A stretch of DNA of 64,000 nucleotides from Octadecabacter antarcticus 307 (GCF_000155675.2 NC_020911.1:610501-674500), one strand, 5' to 3'. Positions 1 through 8,010 are shown, counted from the first letter of the stretch. Notes: generated from the letters alone by a model not told the origin. Translations and numbers: made by a program.

Positions 1-234
1 TTCGAGGAAACGCGAAATACGATCCGTTGGCTGTGCGCCTTTGCTCAGCCAGTAGTTCACACGTTCCATGTCCATTGTGACGCGTGTTTCGTCGTCTTTG
101 GCCAGCAACGGGTTGTATGTGCCGAGCTTTTCAACGTAGCGGCCATCGCGTGGCATGCGCGAGTCTGCAGCAACGATACGATAGAACGGGCGCTTCTTGG
201 AGCCACCACGTGCGAGGCGAATTTTCATAGCCAT
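1..234 (-). CDS. rpsP: 30S ribosomal protein S16 (partial, C-terminus off window)
   Basis: The minus-strand frame begins [20 protein letters not shown], the characteristic N-terminus of ribosomal protein S16, and continues with [13 protein letters not shown] before running off the left edge after 78 codons. S16 is a small-subunit assembly protein that binds 16S rRNA. Two ATG codons lie two codons apart (234 and 228); the first is chosen because the MAMKIRLAR form is usual in this order. It is the last visible gene of a co-directional group (ffh, acetyltransferase, chorismate mutase, rpsP). In related genomes rimM, trmD and rplS usually follow, which cannot be seen here. Confidence 0.97.
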   Translation of the reverse strand, partial: MAMKIRLARGGSKKRPFYRIVAADSRMPRDGRYVEKLGTYNPLLAKDDETRVTMDMERVNYWLSKGAQPTDRISRFLE

Positions 235-247
235 GATATTGATTTCC

Positions 248-547
248 TTAAGTTTTATCTTGATGCGATTGATGGTGCTGAATGACTTCAGCGATGATGA
301 AGTTGAGAAACTTCTTGGCGAAGGCAGGGTCCAGATCGGCCTGCTTTGCCAAATCTTCTAGCCGAGCGATCTGCGCGGTTTCGCGCGCGGGATCTGACGG
401 GGGAAGGTCGTGTTCGGCTTTGAGTTTCCCCACAGCCTGTGTCTGTTTGAACCGCTCACCCAACGAATAAATCAGGATCGCATCAAGGCGATCAATGCTT
501 TCGCGGTGGTCTTTAAGCAGGTCAGCGGCGCGCAGTGAATTGGTCAT
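248..547 (-). CDS. Chorismate mutase, AroQ class (monofunctional)
   Basis: A 99-residue all-helical protein matching the AroQ chorismate mutase fold, which converts chorismate to prephenate for phenylalanine and tyrosine synthesis. Aligning by eye to the E. coli P-protein mutase domain, the active-site set appears complete: Arg15, Arg32, Lys43, Asp52, Arg55 and Glu56 correspond to Arg11, Arg28, Lys39, Asp48, Arg51 and Glu52. The start is the ATG at 547 ([10 protein letters not shown]); the frame extends 16 codons further upstream but without a plausible ribosome site. It lies 13 bases upstream of rpsP and 64 bases downstream of the acetyltransferase, consistent with one operon. Confidence 0.9.
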   Translation of the reverse strand: MTNSLRAADLLKDHRESIDRLDAILIYSLGERFKQTQAVGKLKAEHDLPPSDPARETAQIARLEDLAKQADLDPAFAKKFLNFIIAEVIQHHQSHQDKT

Positions 548-611
548 TTTTGCCCCCAAAATGGGTGGCACACAGTGTACACCACCTGTGCACAACTTGT
601 ATGTCTGCGGA

Positions 612-1136
612 TCATACCGACACCGCCGCCGGCGAAGGATGCCGATAGAGCATGTCTATGCCCATATTGATGTTGTCATAGGTTGTTTCATAGACAGCAC
701 CAAGGCGTTCGGCCAAAGCGATTGAACGGTCATTGCCGGGAATGATGTTGCTGGTCAAAGTTTCAAAACCCATGACGCTATAGGCGTAATTGCGCGCAGC
801 GGTTGCGGCCTCAAATGCGATGCCTTGGCCTTCGGACCCATCAAACATAACCCAGCTGAGTTCGGGTTCTGGCCAGCCTTCGGGATTCCACAAGCCAACC
901 ACACCCAAGGGCGCGTTGGTGTTTTTGAAGGTGACTGTCCAGAAGCCATAGCCGTGAAGATGCCAGTGGCCGATCATGCTAGCAAACCAACGCCACGCCT
1001 GATCGCGTGGAAGCGGTCCGCCGAACCCTTTGGATCGGATCGCATCATCATAGAATGCTGCAATCGCTTCAAAGTCCGACGCGACGGGGCCGCGCAACGT
1101 GAGCCGATCTGTCTGGAGGGTTACGGCGGGTGTCAT
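612..1136 (-). CDS. GNAT-family N-acetyltransferase (RimJ/RimL type)
   Basis: This 174-residue protein has the RimJ/RimL-like GNAT layout: an N-terminal TDRLTLRGP strand typical of the family, an LGVVGLWNPEGWPEPELSWV core, and a C-terminal NDRSIALAERLGA helix that forms part of the acetyl-CoA site. GNAT enzymes move an acetyl group from acetyl-CoA to an amine; the substrate here is unknown. Its ATG overlaps the ffh stop by four bases (ATGA), so translation is probably coupled to ffh. A GNAT gene between ffh and rpsP is common in Rhodobacterales. The link to translation is positional only. Confidence 0.85.
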   Translation of the reverse strand: MTPAVTLQTDRLTLRGPVASDFEAIAAFYDDAIRSKGFGGPLPRDQAWRWFASMIGHWHLHGYGFWTVTFKNTNAPLGVVGLWNPEGWPEPELSWVMFDGSEGQGIAFEAATAARNYAYSVMGFETLTSNIIPGNDRSIALAERLGAVYETTYDNINMGIDMLYRHPSPAAVSV

Positions 1137-2641
1137 TTCTTTTTACCAAAGCCAGAGAGGCCGGGGGGCAGGGCTGCGCCGCCGCCACCAAATGGATTTG
1201 CGCCAGCCCCGAACAGGTTCGCGCCGCCGCCTGGCATTGAGCCGAGCTGTTTTGCGGCCGCTTCCATCGCTGCTGGGTCGTTCATATCAGGCGCGCCGCC
1301 TTTGCCAAACATGCCCTTCATGGCCTGTTTCAGCATGCCGCCTTTGCCCATCTTTTTCATCATGTCCGCCATTTGGCGATGCATCTTGATCAGTTGGTTC
1401 AGTTCGCGCACTTCGAGGCCGGAACCGGCGGCGATGCGCTTCTTGCGGCTGGCCTGCAAAAGCTGCGGGTTGGCGCGTTCTTTTTTGGTCATCGAATTGA
1501 TCAGGGCGATCTGGCGTTTCAGAACACTGTCGTCCATGCCGGAGTCTTCGATTTGTTTGGCGGCTTTTTTCATGCCGGGCATCATGCCCATCATGCCTTC
1601 CATGCCACCCATTTTCATCATCTGGTCAAGCTGCATGCGCATATCGTTCATGTTGAAGCGGCCCTTTTGGAGCCGTTTCATCATGCGTTCGGCTTGGTCA
1701 GCTTCAATCGTTTGTTGGGCTTTTTCGACCAGCGAAACGATGTCGCCCATGCCAAGAATCCGGCCCGCGACGCGTTCGGCGTGGAATTCTTCGATCGCGT
1801 CCATCTTTTCGCCGAGACCGACAAAACGGATGGGTTTGCCGGTGACAGCGCGCATCGACAGGGCAGCGCCACCGCGACCGTCGCCGTCCATCCGGGTCAG
1901 GACCACACCGGTGACGCCGATTTTGTCGTCGAATTCTGTTGCGACGTTGACGGCGTCTTGGCCTGTTAGACCGTCAACCACCAGCAGCGTTTCGCGGGGC
2001 TGCGCGACGTCACGCACGGCAGCAGCCTGCGCGATGAGTTCGGCGTCGATGTGCAAGCGGCCCGCAGTGTCGAGGATGTAGACATCATATCCGCCCATCG
2101 CGGCCGCTGTTTTGGCGCGCTTGGCGATCTTGACCGGGTCTTCGCCTTTGACAATCGGCAACGTGTCGACGCCGATCTGCGCGCCAAGAATTTGCAACTG
2201 TTCCATTGCGGCAGGGCGGTTCACGTCGAGCGACGCCATGAGAACCTTTTTGCCGTCACGTTCTTTTAGACGTTTCGCCAGCTTTGCGGTGGTCGTGGTT
2301 TTACCGGAACCCTGCAGGCCGACCATCAGGATCGGGGCAGGCGGGTTGTCGATTTTTAGCGCACCGGGGTCGCCGTCGCCTTGCAGAACATGCACCAATT
2401 CGTCGTGGACGATTTTGACGACTTGCTGGCCGGGGGTGACTGATTTGGTGACAGACTGGCCGGATGCCTTTTCCTGCACTGCGTTGATGAAATCACGCGC
2501 GACGGACAGGGACACGTCTGCTTCGAGCAGGGCAATCCGCACTTCGCGCAGGGCGGTCTTTACGTCGTCCGCAGACAGCGCACCCTGTTTGGTGAGGCGA
2601 TCGAATACACCCGACAGGCGATCTGATAGTGACTCGAACAT
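1133..2641 (-). CDS. ffh: Signal recognition particle protein Ffh (SRP54)
   Basis: A 502-residue SRP54 homologue, the GTPase that binds signal sequences together with 4.5S RNA and delivers nascent membrane proteins to FtsY. Visible parts in order are the N domain helices (1 to about 90), the GTPase P-loop GLQGSGKTT (108-116), DTAGRLHID (G3), TRMDGDGRGG (G4 region), and a methionine-rich M domain (from about 325) with runs such as MEGMMGMMPGMKK. The C-terminus is a Gly/Pro/Asn-rich tail (GAGANPFGGGG). Length is slightly above the usual 450-500 because of this tail. The gene heads the minus-strand operon and has its own promoter and structured leader upstream. Confidence 0.98.
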   Translation of the reverse strand: MFESLSDRLSGVFDRLTKQGALSADDVKTALREVRIALLEADVSLSVARDFINAVQEKASGQSVTKSVTPGQQVVKIVHDELVHVLQGDGDPGALKIDNPPAPILMVGLQGSGKTTTTAKLAKRLKERDGKKVLMASLDVNRPAAMEQLQILGAQIGVDTLPIVKGEDPVKIAKRAKTAAAMGGYDVYILDTAGRLHIDAELIAQAAAVRDVAQPRETLLVVDGLTGQDAVNVATEFDDKIGVTGVVLTRMDGDGRGGAALSMRAVTGKPIRFVGLGEKMDAIEEFHAERVAGRILGMGDIVSLVEKAQQTIEADQAERMMKRLQKGRFNMNDMRMQLDQMMKMGGMEGMMGMMPGMKKAAKQIEDSGMDDSVLKRQIALINSMTKKERANPQLLQASRKKRIAAGSGLEVRELNQLIKMHRQMADMMKKMGKGGMLKQAMKGMFGKGGAPDMNDPAAMEAAAKQLGSMPGGGANLFGAGANPFGGGGAALPPGLSGFGKKK

Positions 2642-2790
2642 GGGCGCATCCTTTGCGTCGTTTCATCGGTGTTCGTTATATAAGAACGAACGGTTCAAAG
2701 CAGTAGAGCCCCCGTGGGCGCAACGCGCTGACGGGGGGCGATCCTCAGTCTATCGAGGACCGGAGGGGCAATGCTCTCCGGAGTTGAGGT
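2642..2790 (-). ncRNA. Structured 5' leader of ffh (possible regulatory RNA or sRNA)
   Basis: Read on the minus strand, about 145 bases between the predicted promoter and the ffh ATG contain four consecutive stem-loops: CCGGAG/CTCCGG (2760-2781), TCCTC/GAGGA (2742-2759), a strong GCCCCCGT/ACGGGGG stem with an inner GCGC-AAC-GCGC stem (2708-2739), and TTCGTT/AACGAA (2672-2690). Such compact tandem folding is unusual for an ordinary leader. The third hairpin could act as a terminator or RNA-stability element, which would yield a small RNA of about 80 bases. I believe a structured ffh-leader RNA has been reported in alphaproteobacteria but cannot confirm identity without a covariance-model search. 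It lacks the GNAR-tetraloop core of 4.5S RNA. Confidence 0.55.
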
Positions 2791-2791
2791 G

Positions 2792-2820
2792 CGTTTAGGC
2801 GGGGGCGGGGTGCGAGTCAA
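2792..2820 (-). promoter_or_regulatory. Predicted sigma-70 type promoter of ffh
   Basis: On the minus strand TTGACT (2820-2815) is followed after exactly 17 bases by TAAACG (2797-2792). The -35 is near consensus and the spacing optimal. Transcription would start near 2785, placing the whole structured leader in the ffh mRNA. Confidence 0.6.
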
Positions 2821-2846
2821 GCGGCGGGTGTTCGGTTTCCCGCCGC
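2821..2846 (-). terminator. Hairpin after the azoR-doxX operon
   Basis: Perfect 8-bp arms GCGGCGGG and CCCGCCGC around a 10-base loop lie 12 bases past the doxX stop. Only a weak U-rich stretch follows and the ffh -35 box begins immediately after it, so terminator function is likely but not certain. Confidence 0.5.
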
Positions 2847-2858
2847 GTGACGGGGCGT

Positions 2859-3206
2859 TCAAACAGGTTTGTGCGCGATCAGAATGATGGCCGCCAAGAT
2901 GCCCAGCACAAGCGCGGGTATAAACGATGGGCCAAGCACCAGCAGATGAAACAGGACGGCGCAGATCATCGTGCAGACCAGCAGCCCCGCACCGATCCAT
3001 TGCTTGCCGGGCACCCAAATCAGGACGGCGGACCCGACTTCGATGATCCCCGTGACATAGCGGAACCACTGGCCCCAGCCGATGGCGTCAAAGGTCGCGA
3101 CCATCATCTCAACTCCGGCGAGTTTCGACAGGCCCGCCGCGCCAAAGGCGACGGTCACAAGGGCGGTGATGGCCAAGAGGCCGTATTTGCGAATAGTTGG
3201 GGTCAT
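2859..3206 (-). CDS. DoxX-family membrane protein
   Basis: A 115-residue hydrophobic protein with four predicted membrane helices and the DoxX-type N-terminus (AAGLSKLAG then a glycine-rich helix ending in GSAVLIWVPG). DoxX-like proteins are small inner-membrane proteins linked to redox stress or quinone-associated electron transfer; no reaction can be assigned. It starts 12 bases after the azoreductase stop on the same strand, so the two are probably co-transcribed and jointly controlled by the divergent LysR regulator. The conserved family motif and pairing with azoR make the family call firm, the function unknown. Confidence 0.8.
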   Translation of the reverse strand: MTPTIRKYGLLAITALVTVAFGAAGLSKLAGVEMMVATFDAIGWGQWFRYVTGIIEVGSAVLIWVPGKQWIGAGLLVCTMICAVLFHLLVLGPSFIPALVLGILAAIILIAHKPV

Positions 3207-3218
3207 GGTGGATCGTCC

Positions 3219-3770
3219 TTATGCTGCGATTGCGTGTGTGATGTCTTTGGCTTTTATGAATTCGATATCTGTGATGCCGATAAAGCCAAGGAAGAATTTC
3301 AAATGTGGTGTCAGGAAGTCTGCGGCTGACCCAATCGTGGTGCCACCGGATGCCACGGTGATAATGGCCTTTTTGCCAGTCAGCAGACCTTTGGGGCCTG
3401 TGTCGGTATAGGTGAATGTCACGCCGGGGCGTGCAACAAGGTCCATCCATGCCTTCAATGACGCAGGCGCGTTGAAGTTATAGACAGGAGTGCCGATGAC
3501 GATGGTGTCTGCGGCCTGAAGTTCAGCGATCAGCGTATCGGACAGTTCCAATCGCTTGGCGTCGTCAATGCTGCGCGTCGCGGGGTCTGTCAGGCGGGCG
3601 TCGGCCCAAGCAGCGTCCACCTGCGGCAGCGGTTCACTGGTTAGATCGCGGCGTGTCACAGAGCTGACTGAGTCTGGCCCGCCCAAATCAGCTACGATTT
3701 TTGCAGAAGCTTGGCGCGACGTTGATGTGTCAAGGTGGGCGGATGCGTCGATGTGTAGGATATGTATCAT
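3219..3770 (-). CDS. azoR: FMN-dependent NADH-azoreductase (flavodoxin-fold)
   Basis: A 183-residue flavodoxin-like oxidoreductase of the AzoR family. The N-terminus MIHILHIDASAHLDTSTSRQ carries the first beta strand and the FMN-phosphate loop, GTPVYNFNAPASLKAWMD is the family signature forming the flavin and quinone site, and ASGGTTIGSAADFLTPHL resembles the C-terminal family motif. These enzymes reduce quinones and azo compounds with NADH. The start is the ATG at 3770; a longer frame to 3875 lacks homology and would cover the divergent promoter. Downstream is doxX, and upstream, divergently, a LysR gene that is its probable regulator. Confidence 0.9.
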   Translation of the reverse strand: MIHILHIDASAHLDTSTSRQASAKIVADLGGPDSVSSVTRRDLTSEPLPQVDAAWADARLTDPATRSIDDAKRLELSDTLIAELQAADTIVIGTPVYNFNAPASLKAWMDLVARPGVTFTYTDTGPKGLLTGKKAIITVASGGTTIGSAADFLTPHLKFFLGFIGITDIEFIKAKDITHAIAA

Positions 3771-3848
3771 TTGATAACCTCGTGTTTGTGTGATGCACTC
3801 TATATTGTCTTTGCGCCTACGAACGCTATAGGTTGCTTTGAACACTTG

Positions 3849-3866
3849 GTGTGCATCCACGCACAC
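3849..3866. promoter_or_regulatory. Inverted repeat in the azoR/lysR divergent promoter region
   Basis: GTGTGC and GCACAC form perfect 6-bp arms separated by six bases, ending 20 bases before the lysR start codon. A related half, GTGTGATGCAC, lies at 3788-3798 on the azoR side. Position between the divergent genes suits a LysR-type autoregulatory site. Confidence 0.4.
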
Positions 3867-3886
3867 AAACGCCAAAAGGACAGCCG

Positions 3887-4765
3887 ATGGACAACTGGGA
3901 TGAAATCCGCACCGCGTTTCAGGTCGCGCGTATTGGCACCGTCAGCGGTGCTGCCGATGTGCTGGGCGTGCACCATGCCACTGTCATTCGACACATTGAT
4001 GGGTTGGAAAAGCGGCTGGGTGTGAAATTGTTTCAGCGCCACGCGCGCGGCTACACCGCCACAGAAGCTGGACAGGATTTAATGCAGGTGGCTGCGGCGA
4101 CTGAAGATCAATTCACCCAACTGGCTGGGCGTATTCGCGGCCACGGAGACGGTGTGTCAGGCGATCTGGTGGTGACATCATTGGTGGTGCTGTCACCAAT
4201 GTTGACGCCAATTCTGGCAAATTTTCGACGTGAAAATCCAGATATTACGGTGCGTTTTCTGACAGATGAGCGGCTGTTTCGGCTGGAGTATGGTGAGGCG
4301 CATGTGGCGATCCGTGCCGGGGAAGTCCCCAATCAGCCTGACAATGTTGTGCAGCCGTTTATGCGCCAAAAAATGCATCTCGCGGCTGCGCCAAGCTATG
4401 TCGCTGATCATGGAACACCTGACGGGATCGATGATTTGCCCAATCACTGGTTTATCGGCCATGACAACAAAGAAAACCTCGCTCCGTTCAATCGTTGGCT
4501 GACTAGACAGGTGCCAGAGAGCCGCATCGTGTTTCGCACGACCGACTACATTGCCATGTTCGATGCGGTTCTGGTGGGGGCAGGGATCGGGTTCGTCACC
4601 ACATGGGAGATGCAACAGTATCCCGATCTGATTGATGTCATCCCGAGTCAAGACGACTGGTCAGCCCCGCTGTGGCTTGTCACCCACGTCGATTTGCACC
4701 GCACCACGAAGGTGCAGACGTTCCTTGCGTTTCTGAAGAAAGAATCCGAAAGCTGGGCGTTTTAG
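3887..4765 (+). CDS. LysR-family transcriptional regulator
   Basis: A 292-residue LysR regulator. The N-terminal winged helix-turn-helix is clear (MDNWDEIRTAFQVARIGTVS, then AADVLGVHHATVIRHIDGLE), and the rest is the periplasmic-binding-like effector domain (from about 90). The start at 3887 is chosen because AAAAGGA sits 6 bases upstream and the domain begins there; the frame extends upstream without similarity. It is divergent from azoR-doxX and probably controls them, sensing a quinone-like or electrophilic compound (inference from context). Its stop overlaps the convergent arsR stop by four bases. Confidence 0.9.
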   Translation: MDNWDEIRTAFQVARIGTVSGAADVLGVHHATVIRHIDGLEKRLGVKLFQRHARGYTATEAGQDLMQVAAATEDQFTQLAGRIRGHGDGVSGDLVVTSLVVLSPMLTPILANFRRENPDITVRFLTDERLFRLEYGEAHVAIRAGEVPNQPDNVVQPFMRQKMHLAAAPSYVADHGTPDGIDDLPNHWFIGHDNKENLAPFNRWLTRQVPESRIVFRTTDYIAMFDAVLVGAGIGFVTTWEMQQYPDLIDVIPSQDDWSAPLWLVTHVDLHRTTKVQTFLAFLKKESESWAF

Positions 4766-5103
4766 TCGCTTGGGAGGGCGATTGCGGGATCTGATAGTTC
4801 TGCCGCCAAGAACCGTTCGAACGCATCAAGATTGACCGCTTCGAATTGGCCGAAGCTTTGCATCCAGATTGACGCTTCGCGCAGCGCGTCCGGTTCCAGT
4901 TTGCACCAGTTCACGCGGCCGCGTTTTTCTTGGCTGATCAGACCTGCCGCCATGAGCACGTGCAGGTGTTTGGAAATCGCGGCCAGTGACATTGTGAAGG
5001 GGTCTGCCACATCGGTCACCGCCATATCGTCTTCCAGCAACATCGCAAGGATGGCGCGGCGGGTTGGGTCGCCAAGGGCAGCAAAGACCGTATCAAGGGA
5101 CAT
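4762..5103 (-). CDS. ArsR/SmtB-family transcriptional regulator
   Basis: A 113-residue winged-helix protein with the ArsR pattern MSLDTVFAALGDPTRRAILA followed by MSLAAISKHLHVLMAAGLIS (recognition helix) and KRGRVNWCKL (wing). No paired metal-binding cysteines are visible; it resembles the subgroup that is normally next to SRPBCC/AHSA1 proteins rather than a metal sensor, but no such partner is here. ATG codons at 5109 and 5103 are both possible; 5103 is used. The gene ends inside the convergent lysR stop. A CAACCA-AA-TGGTTG palindrome upstream suggests autorepression. Confidence 0.85.
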   Translation of the reverse strand: MSLDTVFAALGDPTRRAILAMLLEDDMAVTDVADPFTMSLAAISKHLHVLMAAGLISQEKRGRVNWCKLEPDALREASIWMQSFGQFEAVNLDAFERFLAAELSDPAIALPSD

Positions 5104-5140
5104 AACCATAGCGCAATCAAACGCACAGACCCGCAAACGT

Positions 5141-5154
5141 CAACCAAATGGTTG
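5141..5154. promoter_or_regulatory. ArsR-type operator palindrome
   Basis: CAACCA and TGGTTG are perfect 6-bp arms separated by AA, located about 40 bases upstream of the arsR start. This CAACCAnnTGGTTG form resembles sites recognised by ArsR proteins of the SRPBCC-linked subgroup, so autoregulation is likely. Confidence 0.55.
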
Positions 5155-5257
5155 AATATCCTATATCCACGCTCGCATGCCCAAACACCCCACTCTCTCT
5201 TCATCTTGGTCTATACAACTCAATAAAAACAGTACCTTAGTCGCGCCATTCCCCTGC

Positions 5258-5286
5258 TTGACTCTGACCGTTCCGCATCTTAATTC
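5258..5286 (+). promoter_or_regulatory. Predicted promoter of the atp Fo operon
   Basis: TTGACT (5258-5263) and TAATTC (5281-5286) are separated by exactly 17 bases and lie 27 bases before the atpI start codon, giving a very short leader that contains the AAGGAAGGGG ribosome site. The -10 is a weaker match than the -35. Confidence 0.5.
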
Positions 5287-5312
5287 ACCCCAACCAAGGA
5301 AGGGGCTTTTCA

Positions 5313-5651
5313 ATGTCCGATCCCGACGACCACAGCGCCGCCCCCGACCGCCTCAAGGCGCTCGAGGATCGGATTGCAGCGGCCAAGGGCGAGGAGCGAA
5401 AGCCCCATTCTGAGGAACATTATTCACAAGCCAATATGGCATGGCGAATGGTGATCGAATTAGTGGCCGGTCTTGGGATCGGTTTTGGCATTGGGTACGG
5501 GTTGGACGTTTTGTTCGGGACCATACCAATCTTTATGGTGCTATTTATATTGCTTGGGTTTGCGGCTGGTATCAAAACCATGATGCGATCCGCGGCTGAG
5601 ATGCAAAACGAACAGTTGGCCAAACAGGCTGACAAGAGTGAGGGCGACTGA
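5313..5651 (+). CDS. atpI: ATP synthase protein I (Fo assembly factor)
   Basis: A 112-residue AtpI homologue with a charged N-terminal region (to about 40) and two membrane helices, [20 protein letters not shown] and [18 protein letters not shown]. AtpI assists assembly of the c-ring and magnesium/sodium handling in some species. It is first in an Fo operon atpI-B-E-F'-F, with ribosome site AAGGAAGGGG upstream; its stop overlaps the atpB start (TGATG), which indicates translational coupling. No F1 genes follow, as is usual in Rhodobacterales and related alphaproteobacteria where F1 is a separate operon. Confidence 0.92.
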   Translation: MSDPDDHSAAPDRLKALEDRIAAAKGEERKPHSEEHYSQANMAWRMVIELVAGLGIGFGIGYGLDVLFGTIPIFMVLFILLGFAAGIKTMMRSAAEMQNEQLAKQADKSEGD

Positions 5652-6409
5652 TGGCAGAAGAAGCACACAGCGAAGGCGGAGGACTTTCTTTCCACCCGCT
5701 TGATCAGTTCGAAGTTCACCGCGTCTTCGGTGAAGGACCGATCCAATGGTTCACGATCACCAACGTAACCATGTGGATGGCGATTGCTGTTGTCTGTATT
5801 GTTTTGTTGCTGGTTATCGGCACACGCAAACGCTCCATCGTTCCGAACCGCACACAGTCTGTTGCCGAAACGCTGTATGGGTTCGTCTATACAATGGTCG
5901 AAGATGTGACTGGTAAAGACGGGATCGTATATTTCCCTTATATCTTCACGCTGTTCATCTTCATCCTGATTTCAAACTTCCTTGGCTTGCTGCCAATGGC
6001 GTTCACAACAACCAGCCATATCGCGGTCACGGCGATCCTTGCGTTTGCGGTGTTCTTCACCGTGACGATCCTTGGTTTCGTGAAGAATGGCCCAGCCTTT
6101 TTGGGCCTGTTCTGGGTTTCCAGCGCGCCATTGGCGCTGCGTCCGATCCTTGCCGTGATCGAAGTCATTTCGTATTTCGTCCGTCCGGTGAGCCATTCCA
6201 TTCGTTTGGCGGGCAATCTTATGGCCGGACACGCTGTACTTAAAGTCTTCGCGGGCTTTGCACAGGTTGGTCTGCTGGTCGCGCCCATCGCCATCCTTGG
6301 CGTTGTTGCGATCTACGCGCTTGAGGTTCTGGTGTCCGCGATCCAGGCCTATGTTTTCACAATCCTGACGTGCGTTTATCTGAAAGACGCGCTTCACCCG
6401 TCACACTAA
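5651..6409 (+). CDS. atpB: ATP synthase Fo subunit a
   Basis: A 252-residue polytopic protein matching subunit a of F-type ATP synthase, which forms the two proton half-channels against the c-ring. The hallmark helix [14 protein letters not shown] contains the essential arginine, and the last helices ([20 protein letters not shown]) carry the conserved Gln and Glu/Ala residues of the proton path. The N-terminus [13 protein letters not shown] is typical of alphaproteobacteria. It overlaps atpI by one base and is followed by a 69-base gap and atpE. Confidence 0.98.
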   Translation: MAEEAHSEGGGLSFHPLDQFEVHRVFGEGPIQWFTITNVTMWMAIAVVCIVLLLVIGTRKRSIVPNRTQSVAETLYGFVYTMVEDVTGKDGIVYFPYIFTLFIFILISNFLGLLPMAFTTTSHIAVTAILAFAVFFTVTILGFVKNGPAFLGLFWVSSAPLALRPILAVIEVISYFVRPVSHSIRLAGNLMAGHAVLKVFAGFAQVGLLVAPIAILGVVAIYALEVLVSAIQAYVFTILTCVYLKDALHPSH

Positions 6410-6478
6410 TTACTAAGAATGCTTGGTCGGGGAATAGCCCTGATTATTGCTAAACTTCCAATCGTAAGGAGATACACT

Positions 6479-6703
6479 ATGGAAGGCGAACTCGCACACA
6501 TCGGCGCTGGCTTGGCTGCAATTGGTTCCGGCGCTGCCGCAATCGGTGTTGGTCACGTGGCTGGCAACTTCCTCGCAGGGGCACTGCGTAACCCATCGGC
6601 TGCTGCCGGTCAGACTGCTACGCTGTTTATCGGCATCGCATTCGCAGAAGCACTGGGAATCTTTTCGTTCCTCGTTGCATTGCTGCTGATGTTCGCGGTC
6701 TAA
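6479..6703 (+). CDS. atpE: ATP synthase Fo subunit c
   Basis: A 74-residue hairpin of two membrane helices joined by the polar loop ARNP-like ALRNPS (Arg37-Asn38-Pro39). The proton-carrying carboxylate is Glu57 in FAEALGIF, located as usual in the middle of helix 2, and the first helix is the expected glycine/alanine-rich [19 protein letters not shown]. The start is the ATG at 6479 with AAGGAG eight bases upstream; the upstream in-frame extension is not part of the protein. Spacer regions on both sides and a stem-loop downstream may raise expression relative to the other Fo subunits, since many c copies are needed per complex. Confidence 0.98.
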   Translation: MEGELAHIGAGLAAIGSGAAAIGVGHVAGNFLAGALRNPSAAAGQTATLFIGIAFAEALGIFSFLVALLLMFAV

Positions 6704-6729
6704 GACACGACATCAAGATCCTTACGCTT

Positions 6730-6755
6730 AGGGGGAGATCAAACGATTTCCCCCT
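6730..6755 (+). other. Intercistronic stem-loop between atpE and atpF'
   Basis: AGGGGGA and TCCCCCT arms lie 26 bases past the atpE stop, without a U-tract. This may be an mRNA-stabilising element protecting the atpE message, or a partial attenuator; it is not a classic terminator. Confidence 0.45.
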
Positions 6756-6821
6756 GAAGTAAGACCTCCGATGCGGGCAGTTTGCCGTCATCAAATCAGA
6801 CTATCCAGAGGGATGCGATCT

Positions 6822-7349
6822 ATGGCTGACCCAGTCGAAACAGGCGCAGAAGCAGGCGGGGCAGGAATGCCGCAACTGGATTTCTCGACCTTCCCGAACC
6901 AGATTTTCTGGCTCTTGGTCACGTTGATCGTGATCTACCTTATTTTGTCCCGCGTGGCGTTGCCACGGATTGGGGCGGTTTTGGCCGAACGTTCGGGCAC
7001 CATTACAAATGACATCGGCGCTGCCGAAGAGTTGAAGATGCGCGCGATCAGGGCTGAGGCCGCTTACGACAAGGCCCTTGCGGATGCCCGTTCCGAAGCG
7101 GGCAAGATCGTCGCGCAAGCCAAGTCTGACATCCAAGCTGAATTGGATGTACAGATACAAAAGGCTGACGCCGAAATTGCCGCGCAAACCGCTGAAAGCG
7201 CAAAAGCGATTGCCGATATTCAGGCGGGTGCCACGGATGCGATCAAAGTCGTCGCCAAGGATACCGCCAAAGAGATTATTGCCGCATTCGGTGGCAAAGT
7301 GGACGCGAAGACGGTCACTGCGGCTGTCACTGCACGGATGAAAGGGTAA
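6822..7349 (+). CDS. atpF': ATP synthase Fo subunit b' (b-prime)
   Basis: A 175-residue peripheral-stalk subunit with a short N-terminal tail, one membrane helix ([20 protein letters not shown]) and a long alanine/lysine/glutamate-rich helical region from about 55. Two b-type genes in tandem (b' then b) are typical of photosynthetic and many other alphaproteobacteria, where the stalk is a heterodimer. The start at 6822 ([10 protein letters not shown]) is chosen over the ATG at 6813 and the longer frame because GAGGG lies nine bases upstream. It ends four bases before atpF. Confidence 0.93.
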   Translation: MADPVETGAEAGGAGMPQLDFSTFPNQIFWLLVTLIVIYLILSRVALPRIGAVLAERSGTITNDIGAAEELKMRAIRAEAAYDKALADARSEAGKIVAQAKSDIQAELDVQIQKADAEIAAQTAESAKAIADIQAGATDAIKVVAKDTAKEIIAAFGGKVDAKTVTAAVTARMKG

Positions 7350-7353
7350 CGAC

Positions 7354-7938
7354 ATGAAATTCTCATCTTCAATTCTTGGCGCTACCCTAATTACCCTTGC
7401 AGCATCGCCTGCGCTGGCGGCCAGCAAGAATCCGTTCTCGTCCGCCTTCTGGCGTCTGGACAACACGGACCTGATCGTCCTGATCGCGTTCGTGATCTTT
7501 GTCGGTGTGCTGATTAAGTACAAGATTCCAGCGATGTTGATGGGGCTGCTGGACAAGCGTGCCGCAGACATCAAATCCGAGATAGATGAAGCCAAGGCGT
7601 TGCGCGAAGACGCACAGACTTTGCTCGCGTCATATGAACGCAAACAGCGCGATGTTCAGGTCCAAGCTGACCGCATCGTGGAAAACGCCAAAGAAGAAGC
7701 GACCCGCGCGGGTGAGCAGGCGAAAGAAGACATCAAGTCGTCGATCGTCCGCCGTTTGGCCGCTGCGCAAGATCAGATCGCAAGCGCACAGGCATCCGCC
7801 ATTCGCGAAGTGCGCAATCAGGCTGTGAAAGTTGCTGTGGCCGCTGCACAAGACGTGATTGCCAAGCAGACAACGGCTGCTGACGCTGACAGGATGATTG
7901 ATGATGCAATTGCTGTGGTTGGTGCCAAGCTGCATTAA
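7354..7938 (+). CDS. atpF: ATP synthase Fo subunit b
   Basis: A 194-residue stalk subunit. A signal-like first segment (MKFSSSILGATLITLAASPA) precedes SAFWRLDNTDLIVLIAFVIF, the true membrane anchor, and then a long coiled helix with RAADIKSEIDEAKALREDAQ that contacts b' and F1. Last gene of the Fo operon; a strong intrinsic terminator lies 32 bases after the stop. The extra N-terminal hydrophobic segment is common in this order and may be cleaved. Confidence 0.95.
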   Translation: MKFSSSILGATLITLAASPALAASKNPFSSAFWRLDNTDLIVLIAFVIFVGVLIKYKIPAMLMGLLDKRAADIKSEIDEAKALREDAQTLLASYERKQRDVQVQADRIVENAKEEATRAGEQAKEDIKSSIVRRLAAAQDQIASAQASAIREVRNQAVKVAVAAAQDVIAKQTTAADADRMIDDAIAVVGAKLH

Positions 7939-7970
7939 TTGACAGGAAGGCAGACTAAACAACGACATGA

Positions 7971-8005
7971 AAAGCCCGATGCAGCGATGCGTCGGGCTTT
8001 CTTGT
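7971..8005 (+). terminator. Rho-independent terminator of the atp Fo operon
   Basis: A 12-bp stem (AAAGCCCGATGC with GCGTCGGGCTTT, one G-U pair) with a six-base loop is followed by CTTGTTT. The A-rich left flank means it could also act on transcripts of the convergent regulator gene. Confidence 0.85.
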
Positions 8006-8010
8006 TTAGG

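Noticed and set aside
825..2081. Long plus-strand open frame (418 codons) overlapping the acetyltransferase and ffh
   Set aside because: It is antisense to two certain genes; its stop-free length follows from their G/C-rich third positions and it has no family similarity.
2642..2790. 4.5S SRP RNA gene upstream of ffh
   Set aside because: The conserved SRP apical core (GGAAGG...GCAG type) is absent; the folding suits a leader RNA instead.
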